This document shows positions 14,801 through 26,800 of a stretch of DNA of 64,000 bases, piece after piece. This stretch comes from Acanthococcus lagerstroemiae. Lineage: Eukaryota; Arthropoda; Insecta; Hemiptera; Eriococcidae. The DNA is taken from positions 7,688,001 through 7,752,000 of the forward strand of contig CM063106.1 of the NCBI GenBank assembly GCA_031841125.1, given 5' to 3'. The position numbers and the translations under genes were made by a program. The notes below the pieces were generated by a model, which worked only from the letters and a program-made list of their open reading frames with translations, was not told the DNA's origin and ran no database searches. Numbering within the stretch: the stretch's first letter is position 1; every line of letters starts with the position of its first letter.

Positions 14801-17800
14801 AAAGAAAAAAACTGAAAATTATCTTCTTAATAAATTTTAATTGGGTAGAAGCAGACCCGATATAGGGACGTACCGAAGAGTTTCTCCTGGAGGGAGGAGA
14901 GGTGTAAAACTCCCAACTGATTCAAATCAAAATTCCCACGTATCATAGCAAAAAACAAGCATTTGCTTTGTTGGATTTTTCCCGCTTCTGAACTCAAAAT
15001 TCCGAAGTATCAAAGCAAAAAAACAAAAAAAAAAAGCTTTTGACTTGTTCGATTTTCCCAACTCTGCCGAAATTTCCCAACTCCACCTGACTGAAATAGT
15101 AAATTTTCCCAACTGCTGAATAAAAAATTTCCTGCAGGGGAAAGCTCCCCCTCCCCCTATCGGTACGTCCCTGGACCCAAACTCCCCTTCCCCCGTCCTC
15201 GCTCTCATTGCTATACATTGCTCAACAAATCAAAACTGCGGTGATCAACAAAAAAATTATAGTTGAAGGTCCGCGAAAGTTGGCAAAATTGAAGTTAACC
15301 CAATCCTTCTCCCCCTTCTGCTTATGACTTATCCAGTCTGACATATATTTATTGTGCCAACTGGAATTCTTTCTTGTTTTCCGAGGAAAAAAGACTCTGT
15401 TTCCTCTTATTACGTATTTGTATATGGAACCTAATTATATATTTAGCCTGTTGGTCATGCTGTACCTGGCTGGGGTCATGGTTGGCCGAGTGGATAGCGC
15501 AGTGGTCTCGGAATCCGGAGGTTCCCGGTTCGAGTCCACGTAGCAACTCGCTACATTTCGACCTAGGCCGGGTTTTCGGCAAGACGAGAAGAGGGCTAAA
15601 ACAGCCCTAACAGCCTCCCCGACGTCTCTGAAGTAATCCTCGAAAGGGCGGATTCCAGGGCTAGAGTTGAGAGTGAAATTAGAAGAGAGAATCCGGTACC
15701 TGGCTAAGTTATCATTCCTAAAACCAGGGAGCTGGAACTAACAGATCAACAGCAAACTTATTTTAACGAAATCAGAGCCAAACGAAATTTCTCGTTACAG
15801 CCAAGGAGCTGGCGTCTGACGAAAATCTATTTCTGGAGTCGAAGCTCTCAACATTTTTTTGCCAGAACTGGAACCTAAGCGCAACTTTTCCAAATTTAAA
15901 TAAGACCAATAGCTAATCTCAAAAGTTCTACAGTGCGAAGAAGAAAGCGAAGACGAAACGGGAAGCACTTCGGGTCAAGCGAATTATCCAGCAGGCCACG
16001 CTTTGTAAGTGAAAGGACGCGCTCGCCCATTCGACCAAGGGCGAGCGGACCCGAGCGCTGATACGCGACCTCGATGCATGGGCAGGAAGATGTCACGGAG
16101 AGCTGAACTTCCACCTGACCCAAGTCCTGAGCCGCCACGAGTGCTTCGGCACGTACCTACCCCGGATGGCGATAGCGCTGAGCTCCGTGTGAACGCACTG
16201 TGATCGCCGGGCGGAGGACACACCTTGGCACCCCCTGTTCGAGTTTGAGGCCTGGGAGCAGGAGAAACGCGACTCAGCGATCGATCCCGGCGGCGGAGGA
16301 AACACCAGCAGAAGCGACAACGACGGCGGCGTGATCAGCCGTGTCGCGTCGGGCACCTTCGTTCCGGTAATGATCAAGAATCGAAGCGGATGGAATCGGG
16401 TGCCGGCCTTTGTCTCGGCTATCATGAGGAGGAAGATGCAGACAGAGTGGTCGAGGCAGAGGGCCGACGGACCAAGCTCGGCCCACACCATCGAACAGGA
16501 CAACTCTGTACCATCCTAGAAGAGCTTCTGCAGCTGCTGCGAGCTTCCTAATAGGGCTCCCCCGCCATCATCACCTTCTTGCGTTGCCACAGGTACCTAG
16601 ACGAGGAGGTGAGGAGCGAGTGAAGAGGAAGCACGCCCGGCTAAGGGAGACCTGAATTCCAAGGTAGTACTCGAGAGGCACGAACCTCGGTCAGTAGGGA
16701 ACACCATAATGGCCCTTGCAGGACACGTACACCAGTAGCGGAACAGTGAAATGGGGGCTCAGGCCGGCCACAGATGCGATACTCGAAAGGGTAGTTTCCG
16801 CTGCCGGGGGTGCGGTGTCGTAGGGGCCACTTTGGCGTTCGTGCATCGCCATTCGTTCTACTACACCATTAATCTCAAAAATTCTACCGGAGTTGAAGCC
16901 GATACCAGGACCAGTGACCAAATTCAGAATTTTTAAGGAACCCGATCCACTTCGGTTTTTATGCTAACTCCGGTTATCGAATCTCTTCGGCACCTACCCA
17001 CTCCTTCTCCCTTCCCTGCATCCCTCCTTCCAACCTCGTCACCCCCTCCGGAGGTCGAAGTCGAAGCTAAAAATTCTCAGAGCTACTACACTTTTAGTGA
17101 AGCTGGAGATACAAAATGTGTTGCTGGAATTAACGTTAAACAATGTTTCTTTCAGAACTAAGACCAGAGCGAAAGTTGATTTCAGAATTTTTGCTGAATC
17201 TGAAGTTAGTTTCGTAATGTTGCCTGAATTGAAGCCAAGTTCAATATTTTTGGAAAACCTTGGTCAAAGCCATTGATCAACACTTCCTCCGCGTTTCCTT
17301 AAACTCACCAACTCAACCTCGACCCTTTCTAGCAGCTCTTCATTAGAAATGTTCCGAAGCGATTTATTCAATTTTTTTTTTTGTGGGGATGGGTGGGTGG
17401 TGAACTTAATTTTTCCAACTGAGAAGCCACTTTTGCCAGCAGACAACAATTTTTGACATTAAAAGGAAGTCAATACCGGACCTTTTACCAGCAGTCGGTT
17501 TGATTTTACTAAATAAGGATCAGTTTTGCAAAATTAGCTAACTTTGAAAAATTTTCGGGGGTCCCTCAGACCCTACCGTCTCTGATCATCTCCCAACCCC
17601 CTCTCCCTGTCAGGACACTTTGTATAGCATTCGACTAAATTTCATCTACTACTTTGTGTTTTGACCTGTACATTCTTACTGTTATCTGTACGTATTTCAT
17701 CATACACGTTAAAATATATATTAATTACCATATAATTTTAATTGGTATGTGTTTTTTATAAATATCAATTTCATCGGCTATTTAACCGCATTAAAATAAA

Positions 17801-20800
17801 CTTATTTGAACCTATCGCACGTGATTAAAGATAATGCACCATTCATCTATCCCGCCACTGCAGGTCGCCTGTTGACGAACTATTGGTCTAAAATTGTTTG
17901 CGGGGACATGAGAAACGGTAAGAATTCGGAGGGGACTTTGCCCCAATAGGCCTGTATACCTTGTATGTGACCCTGGCCAATAACGGCCACAATTCTGGTC
18001 ACAGAATTGGCGTTCTCGTAGCGCTTTGCCGCTTCTTGTATCGAATGCGTGAGGTATAGGTCGCGTTCGAAGACGAGCACTTCGTACGTCTTCGGATCAT
18101 CGAAGACCAATCGATTGGCGTTCACCATCAGCGGCTTCATGTGCTTTTTGAACATCAACGCTAGGGTTACTTGGAGGGTGATTCGTAAGCCTCGCCAGTT
18201 GCCCATTGCCGACGCTTGTCGTTTGACCGTGATTTCGATGGGTCTGTCGGCGAGAATGAGCTGGCAGCTTTTCATCGACTGAGCGGCGGTCATCGCGGCT
18301 ATGAATTCTCCGCCGTAGTGCAGAAAACTGCTCTCGGAGACCAAGTGCTCCCGGAACACGTCCGTGAAGAAAATCATCGCCGGCAAGAATCCCAACTGCG
18401 TGATGGTCGTTCGCAAGTACCGGAAGGTGAACTTGGGAGAACTTTGGAAGGCGCTGCCTTTGTGCTTAATGCAGCTGCACGCTCTGAGGGAGCACAACTC
18501 GACTAGAACGGTTCGCGGTTTTACCTTTTGAATGACGTCGACGACATCATCCCTACATTTGATGTCGGCGTGATTGGTGCCCAGTACGTAGACTATGACA
18601 TTTTTTGAGACCAGAATTCGGATGTCCGTTTGCGGAGTGGCGAACGTTTGGTAGAATTCGGCGATTTCTTCGACAATGTTTCGATGAAGGTCGGCATGTT
18701 TGGTTCTGGACGTCAGCTCTCCGACGTTGAAGGTTCGCTCGTCGGCAGAGTCGGATCGCAGCACTCGATTGGCATGGCGAATGTTCCCACACGTGGGAAT
18801 GTCATGGTCTGGATCGCAGTGATAAGTAGAGGAGCTCGAGGCTCCTTCTTCGTGTATATCGGCGGTCGTATGAACCACAATGCACTCGTTTTGGTGAGAC
18901 GATTGATGCTCGCAACTTCTTTTGACTTGGTCGGGTCTGCGGACTGTATCGGTGCTGCTACCATCACAGCTCGTATAACGGTTCTGTTTGCGGAGAATTA
19001 GTCTTTTGATTTTGGAGAACATGTTGATTGATACATCACTACAATTTGCGCTGGTTTTGCGAACAGTACGAAAATCCCGACGTCGTAACTTATAATCAGT
19101 TGGTGTTGTTTACGTTTTATGATAAGAATTGACGTTAGTAGCCGAATGTTTTTATTGTTTTCGAATCAGCATCAAAAGCGCAAAGCGGAGAGTTCTAGCT
19201 GTCTAAAATTTTGAATTGAACTCCACTCAGAGGTGATAAGCTTAGCCATTAGCCTTAGCTTTAAGCCATTATCCGAGCAATTTTGGTCTAGATCAGCTAG
19301 CTATCAGCTTAGCTATTGAAGAAGGATGTAAACATTAGCGAAGCCGTTAGTTTTTACTGAATCGCCAATTAAAGGCTAACCCGGCTCCAGGGACGTACCG
19401 AAGAGTTTTTCTAAGGGTGGTGGGGGGGGGGGGGGGGTAAAATTGTAAACCAACTGACTCAACTCAGAATTCCCAAGTATCAAAGAAAAGAAAAAGAAAA
19501 AAACCTTTGGAATGGTTGGGTTTTTCTTCTCTTTATCGACTCAATTCCCAAGAATCAAAGCCAAAAAAAAAACCTCTTAACTTATTAGATTTTCCCAACT
19601 CGCCTGACTGAAACGGTAAATTTTCCCAACTGCTGAGTGAAAAATTCCTACGGGGGATAAGTTGCCCGCCTGCCCCCTCCTATCAATACGTCCTTACCCG
19701 GCTCTGTCGCACCTGAATTCTGAACATCTGAACTTCTACCGCACTTCACGGCAAAGGAATTATCCTTTGGCCTTGAGCTTTTAGCCATTAGCTGTTTGAA
19801 TTTCAGCCCTTAAGCATTAGTCATTATTTAGCCATTCACTAGCTTCAACTGTTAGCTGTATCCCTTATGGTGGATTTACATTCAAGTCGGCGACAATCCA
19901 CCGTTAGCCGTATCAGTCAATATATCTTTAGCACGAGGGCTAATGAAAACACGCGACCATCTAGCCCAAAGGTTATTTATTCACTCACTACTATACAACG
20001 ACTGACTATACACAGAATTTACATTTCGCCGATTCGAATGATCATTAGGGAGAGAGAGCGAGAGTGAACAAAAGGCAGGTCACGCTCTTAATCCTCTAAG
20101 CGAGGGGTGCAGGAGACGGATCGCGAGAAAGAAGCCCAGAAAGGTAGCTGAAACAGGTTCAGCGCGATTAGAATGATTTTGTGTAATTTCGAAAGGTCTA
20201 TACATCCCTCGCTTCGGCGAAAACGATCGCAAGCCGAGTCGCCACAATATCATTAGTTTTTGGCGTGAGCTTTAGCTTTCCGAATAGCTTATCATCTCTG
20301 ACTCCACCTCCAGAAAGAATTTGTGAATGGCTTTAATTCCGACTTAAGATCTGCCTTCTGGTTGGATTCAAAAATTGGCCTCAATTCCGGTAGCATTCTG
20401 AAATTACACTATGTTCCCGGAAAAATTCGAAATTAACTTAAGCTCTAGCTGCCAATTTACGAAAAATCAAAAAGTGTGCTTTCTCATTCCAGTTCTCAGA
20501 TAATTTCATCTTGCTGCAGCTTCTATATGTTCTTAAAATGCTTAAAATGGCTCCTGTTTCATGGGTGGTGAATGGGAGGCGGAAGAAGAAAAACAACTGT
20601 TTGCTACATCCTATGAGTGTTTAAATCATCGCATCGAACAGTGCTGGCTATTCAGTCGAATTTTTTACAATCTCATAAAAGCAGTGGCAGATTTAACCAG
20701 ACAGCAGAAAGACATCTGCTTACTGAACTCTTTCTAGAAGGACTCTTTGAGTCTCCGAAAACTAATTTAAAAAAAAAACTGATATGACTTTTTTATACCC

Positions 20801-23800
20801 CTGAAGAGCCTCAGCGAAGTTGTGTAATCCTTCTTGAAAGGGGTCCTACTACAACCACACTTTTCACCTAAGGGTTCCAGTAAAATTCCCTAAATTTTTC
20901 TGAGAAGGCTTTAACAGAATAGTCCAGCTCCCCCCCCCCCCGGCCCTTTAAATATGATGACTCTTCTAGGACGTTTGCTCTCTCGGCCATAAAGTGGCGG
21001 ATACAGGATTTAGTTTTGGGAGAGACAATTCAGAATATGTAAAAACTGAATATAAGTAGTTTTATGCCCCTCCCCCCATTAATATTGGATCATTTTGCCC
21101 TCGAGATGGTAGTTCAGTGAGTAAATAAGGAAGAAATCTAGAAGTTTCTCATTGACATTGGTTGATAGTTTACCCATCAAAATGTGTACGTCTTTGTCGA
21201 AGAGTTCCACTTTGTCGGTATGAAGTCAAGTGGAAGAGGTAATATCAGACGTAATTACCTTTCGAATGAGACCTTAACCAACTCTGTAGAATTACAAGAA
21301 GATATTTTTCGAATTTCTGAATTTGAGGTAAAGGAAGCTCTTTTTGAGAAAAACGCGTTCGAAAGTTGACAAGTGATGAAAAGTGAAAACTTCCTATGAG
21401 GAAAAACCACCTGGACCCTTTCTGTTTCCCCGAATTTTATACTGTGGAGCTGGAACGGAGTGAGATGGAAAAACGGCAAAGTGCAAATGAAAGAGCACTA
21501 TCCAAAACGCTAAAAACCCAAAAATCGATTTTGGTCGAAATTCGGAAAAACGGCTCTACAGCCAAAACTGAGATCGACAAAGTAGGCTCTTTTGATAGAC
21601 ACGTACGTAAATTGGAAAAATTGATATTGCTTGAAAAATTAAAGAAAATATGGAAAGAGGGTTTCTCCTGAGTTGTTGATTTCGAATATCGCATCGGATT
21701 GTTCATCCAGACCCGACTTGAACCCAAAAATCCCAATCTTGAACCTAAAACGAGCAAAAACTAACTTTGCTTGAAAAATTGAACGAAGTATCGAAGTAGT
21801 AGTATTTAAGTCGCGGAAATTGAAATACCTTCTGAAATGTGTTATCAGTTTTTTCCAAATTCATTGAATTATTATCGAGCAAACGACAATTTTTGCGGAC
21901 TATTCAACGTTTATAACCATCAAATTTTTTCCTCCAGGAGGGAAGGCAGCATTATTCAAGACTATAGCTAAGATTCTTCAATCTTTCAATACTCCCATAA
22001 GAATCTCTTCACCTGTCCCAGACTGGTTAAAATCCTCCAAACCTCGTAAGATCTGCTATGAGACTGTTTAAGACTCGTCAGGATGCTTTATGACTTACAA
22101 ACTTGCTAAGGACTTTTCATAACTCTTCAAAACTTGACGGCAACTTATTAGGACCCTGTAAAACGGCTGAAGACTTTTCAAAACTCGTTTAAGATTCTGT
22201 AAGATTTTTTTTGCCAGTCTATTGGCTGGCCTTCCCATCCTATTTCCGACTGACACCAATTCCGACCGACACTGAACTTGATTTCAGTTCAGTTCAGCTG
22301 TGCGTATTGCGTGAAGCCAATCAGTATGATTTTTCATTTTGAAAATGTAAAGTGCTCACAGTCTAATTTGCACACAGAACGACGAGTATATTCTGAATGT
22401 ATTTTGCTCACACTTGTAATGTATTTTGCTCACACTTGTAATGTATTTTGCTCACATCGGTAATTTTATATAGAAAACAGTATTTTGCACACAGTGCTAC
22501 TTTAACGGGTAACTCTACGGTAAATTACAAATATAACAGGTAAGTCTAGGGTAAAATGTAACGTAATAATAAATAACTTAAAACATGAACGTAGAATCGA
22601 CTGAGATCAGTCGAGTAGTCGAGTAATTAAGTGTAACGAGGTATGAATGTGAGGTATATAATCTATGAAGGACAAGGCTCCGTGGTTGAGGTTGGTTTAA
22701 TAGGCTTCGGGCACACGTAATATCCGCACCTTTTGAGAAAGTGTAGAAAAATTAGACGTGATAGAGAAAAACGGCCGACGACACTGTATTCAGCGTTGAA
22801 AAGTACTCAAGAATCACCTCCTTAAATGCGTTGTGCAAACAAAAAATTTCATTTTGTTCAGTAGTGTAATTTAAGGGGTAACGATCGAGTAAAGTGTGAG
22901 CAGAATACGTCCTTAAATGAAAAGGAAGAATGTAAAATGCTCACACTTCTCCCCCTGTCGGGAGACTGTAAAGTGCTCACACTTTTCCCCTGCCTTTTGC
23001 AGTGTGTGCACTTTACAGTGTGAGCAAAATACATACTTTCGTATTTTCTGAAAGTGTGAGCAGTTTACTTTCTCCCTTCAGTTTAGTGGTCCACATTTTA
23101 ATGGAAATTATTTTTCCTTCTTGCCATGTGCTCATTGATCTTGATCTTTGCTGCCCGGCTACAGTCTGCAGCTGATTAATTTGCAATGTTTAAAAGTTTG
23201 ACATCTTACAGCCATGAGTATACTTGAGCGAAAACTGTAACGCCCCCCTCCCTTGATACGCTCGCCGCTCCTCCCGACATTCTTGCAGTCATGTGCTCAT
23301 TGATCTTGATCTTAGCTCCGCGACTGCAGTCTGCAGCTGTGTTGTAGGGTATGATGGTATGATACACTCCTGTTACTATGACGTCATATTTTGACCATAT
23401 TACTGGCTCTGTGACGAATACAAATAATGTATTCCTAACACTTCTAATGGCATAGATCGATAAAGGGACATAGATACAACACGTCAGAAACCAGTGAGAC
23501 GTATCACAGGTCGAAATAGGTGGCAAAGGTAAGGTACTATACCCCAGGTACGGACATCCGCCATTTTGGATCCTACCGTGCCCGCGGATACCAAATCCGA
23601 CTATGTGGAGCGTACCGCGTAGTCAATTCAGCATTCACGGGCACTGTAGGATCCAAAATGGCGGATGTCCGCACCTGGGGTATAGTACCTTAGCAAAGGT
23701 AGGCTGTTTTTCAAGCACAGATAAATTTCCGCAATAGTAACCTAGCAAATAAGGTCTTTGGAATTCAACCAGACACTCACAGAAAAATTATTGTAGTATC

Positions 23801-26800
23801 ATTTTAAAGCCTCTACTCTAAGCTTTCCAAAGATGTATAGGTCTAAGCATTTTCCAGCCTGCAATCACTAAGTACATATAAGCGAAAAACTGCCTTGGGG
23901 TGGGGGTGACTTTGCCGCATGCCAATGTCTGTTGTTATCAGTTTGAAAAGTTACAATTCGCGACGAATTCGCGAGCGTTCGCACATTCGCGAGGTTGTTT
24001 TGAGTTTTGAATTTACCTTGATGCCATTCGACATTGTTTTGAGATACGAAGAACATAAATAAAAGACAAGTAAAATGTCGCACCTATTCTAATTATATCC
24101 GAGAAACACTTGAAGAATGTCTTAACAGAAAATTCGAAATGTTGATATGACCAGAGCCAAAGTTTTTCAGCCACTTACAAGATACCAGTTAAAACAATTT
24201 ATAATACTTCACAAAACAGATATGATATCCGTCGGAATCCGCGAGGACGAGCAATGTCAAAATAGAAAAAACGAATTTCTTTATCCTCTGAAGGATGACT
24301 TTGATTACGTGAAATTTGCTGCTACCAAAATTTTTACCTGAGCCCATTGAATCCCGATGATATTTATCTTCCCCGAAGACGCAATTCAACTTAAAATTGC
24401 AATTTTTCTTGTTTTTATGGCCTTTCGTAATATAATAAATTTTGAAGATTTTCACTCATCTTCTATGCATTTCTTACGTACCGCCAATGTCACCCCGTGC
24501 GCAGGTAACTTTGCCGATTCATCTTTAGGCCTTTCTGAGAGGGGGGTGAAGAGGGAAATTTTGATTCCCCTAGCTAATCTTATTCCCAACGCTTCAACCA
24601 ATCCGGAACAGTTTTTAGATTTCCTGTATCTCCAATAGCCTGGGAGGAGGAGAGCCGCGGGGCAGTCACGATCGATCCCAGAGACGGCGTGATCGACCGT
24701 CTTGCGCCGGACACCCTGATCCCGGAGCTGTTGAGGAGCCGAAGCGGGTGGAACCAAATATCGGCTTTCGTTTCGGCCATCATGCGAAGGAAGATGGAGG
24801 CAGAGTGGTCGAGGCAGAGGACCCTAGGAGGACAAGCTGAAGTTGCTGCTGCTGCCGCGGCGGTGGATACCATTCAGCGGAGATCGCCCGTAGTACCAGG
24901 GCTAGAGCAGAGCTCGCCCACAGTGCAAGGGCTGGAGCTACAATCGGATGAGTCTCACGCGATGAATGAGTGAAGAGGAAGAAGCAGCGCGTCCGGCTGT
25001 GGGGGACCTGAATTTCCAGGCGAGCGCTCTGGGAGTGCGGACCTTGGTCAGTAGGGAACCCCATGGTGGCCCTGGTAGGACGCGCGCACCGTTCCGGCCA
25101 CGAGAAATGGGGGCTCGGGCCCGACCTCACAGCGTTCCCCTCGGTACCGATGCGATACCAGAAAGGGTAGTTTCCGGTGGGGGTGCGGTATCTCAGGGGC
25201 CACTTTGGCATGCGTGCATCGCCATACGTCCCACCACACCATCTCCAATAGATCACACGCTACAGCTGTTCAAATTTTGAAAATCGCAAAATTTTCGGCA
25301 AATTCATAGTAAATTTATCAACTTGCGGAAACAACACCTTAGAATATTGAGAATTGTATAAAAGTTGGACAGAAAGTGGACGTGGAGGTCCCCCGACAAC
25401 CGAACCAAAAATGAGATAGACCACATACTTACGAGCGATTTGAAAATGATGATGGACGTCGGGGCGATCTCGAACTTTCACTTCTCGTCGGACCACCGCC
25501 CGGTAAGATGTAAAATTAAGATGAGCGGGGGCGCGCACTCCCCAACTATTCGACTAAAACATTCAAACACCCCGAATTCCCCCAAAAATAGCAATGCCGG
25601 TGGCTTATGGATCCCAGTACATAGAAGGGAAGAGGCAGAACAGCTACTCAGAATGGATTTAGATAAGATTATCTGGAATGACATAAACGCGTCAGATTCC
25701 CAGGTAAAATTTGATCATTTAGAAAATGCAATTAGGGGCATCCTTGCGAAAGTAGGAAAAGATACAAAATTCATAAAAACGGATGATAAATTAAGCCTAG
25801 CCACCAAAAATCTGATTCAAAAAAGATCTGAGATTAGACAAAAAACCAAACTTACGGTGAGAGAACAAATAGAATTAACTGAATTAAGAAAGTTGATTAA
25901 GAAAAGAATCAGAGAAGACGTGGACAAGTTCGAATACGAAATCGCTGAAAGAATAATTGAAAGTACACGGTCAACCAAACAAACCTATAAAGCACTCGCT
26001 AAGGGGAAAAACCTACTACCCAAAATTAAAGATAACCGAGGACATACGATCAGCGATAGAGAAAAAATAACCAAAATAGCTACCGAATTTTATAAAGAAC
26101 TATACTCTGACCCAAGGCCGGGAGGAGGGGAACCTAATAGTTGGCAACAGGTTAACAACAATAACGAAGATACTCCCCCTATAACCCCCACGGAAGTCAC
26201 TAACCCTCAAACGATTGAAACCAGGTCGGGCCCCAGGTCCGGACGGGATTGAGAACGATAGCCTACGAATATTCAAGAAGGTATTGACAGAACCACTGAC
26301 CAACCTATTCAATTGGGTACTCTCCTCGGGTCTTCCGCCCAAGCAATGGTGTGAATCGGAGATCATTCTACTTCATAAGAAGGGTGATCGCTCCGAAATC
26401 AACAATTATCGGCCGATCAGCCTGAGCTCAAATATTGGTAAAGCATTTATGAAAATTGTAAAAAACCGAATATACATATAACATTTTGGACTGCCAACAA
26501 GCAGTGGAACAGGCAGGGTTTAGGAAAAACTTTAGCACGATAGATCATATACAAACGCTAAGCCAACTTTTGGAAAAAACAAGGGAATTCAATATAAAAA
26601 TGGCGATAATGTTCATAGACTTTAATAAAGCTTTCGATTCCCTCTTTCATGGTAAAATTTGGATTGCTTTGGCACAACAGGGGGTCCCGAGTAAAATTAT
26701 AAAAATTTTGGAAAAATTATATGGTAATTCCAATGCTAAAATCAAACTAGACAAAGAAAGCGATGTATTTCCCATCAAACGCGAGGTAAAGCAAGGTGAC

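Larger units (their letters stand above)
19228..20300. mobile_element. hAT-type element (ends CAGAGrTGATAAGCT) with nested insertions
   Basis: Left end CAGAGGTGATAAGCT and right end AGCTTATCATCTCTG are inverted. Flanks ACTCCACT (19220-19227) and ACTCCACC (20301-20308) differ at one of eight bases. The original interior is rich in TTAGC/GCTAA words. Two later insertions lie inside it: a MITE (19388-19696) and a possible solo LTR (19857-20252). Confidence 0.75.

Noticed and set aside
18049..19001. Plus-strand open frames of 77-123 codons across 18,049-19,001
   Set aside because: Antisense shadows of TraB paralogue A; they carry no domain of their own.
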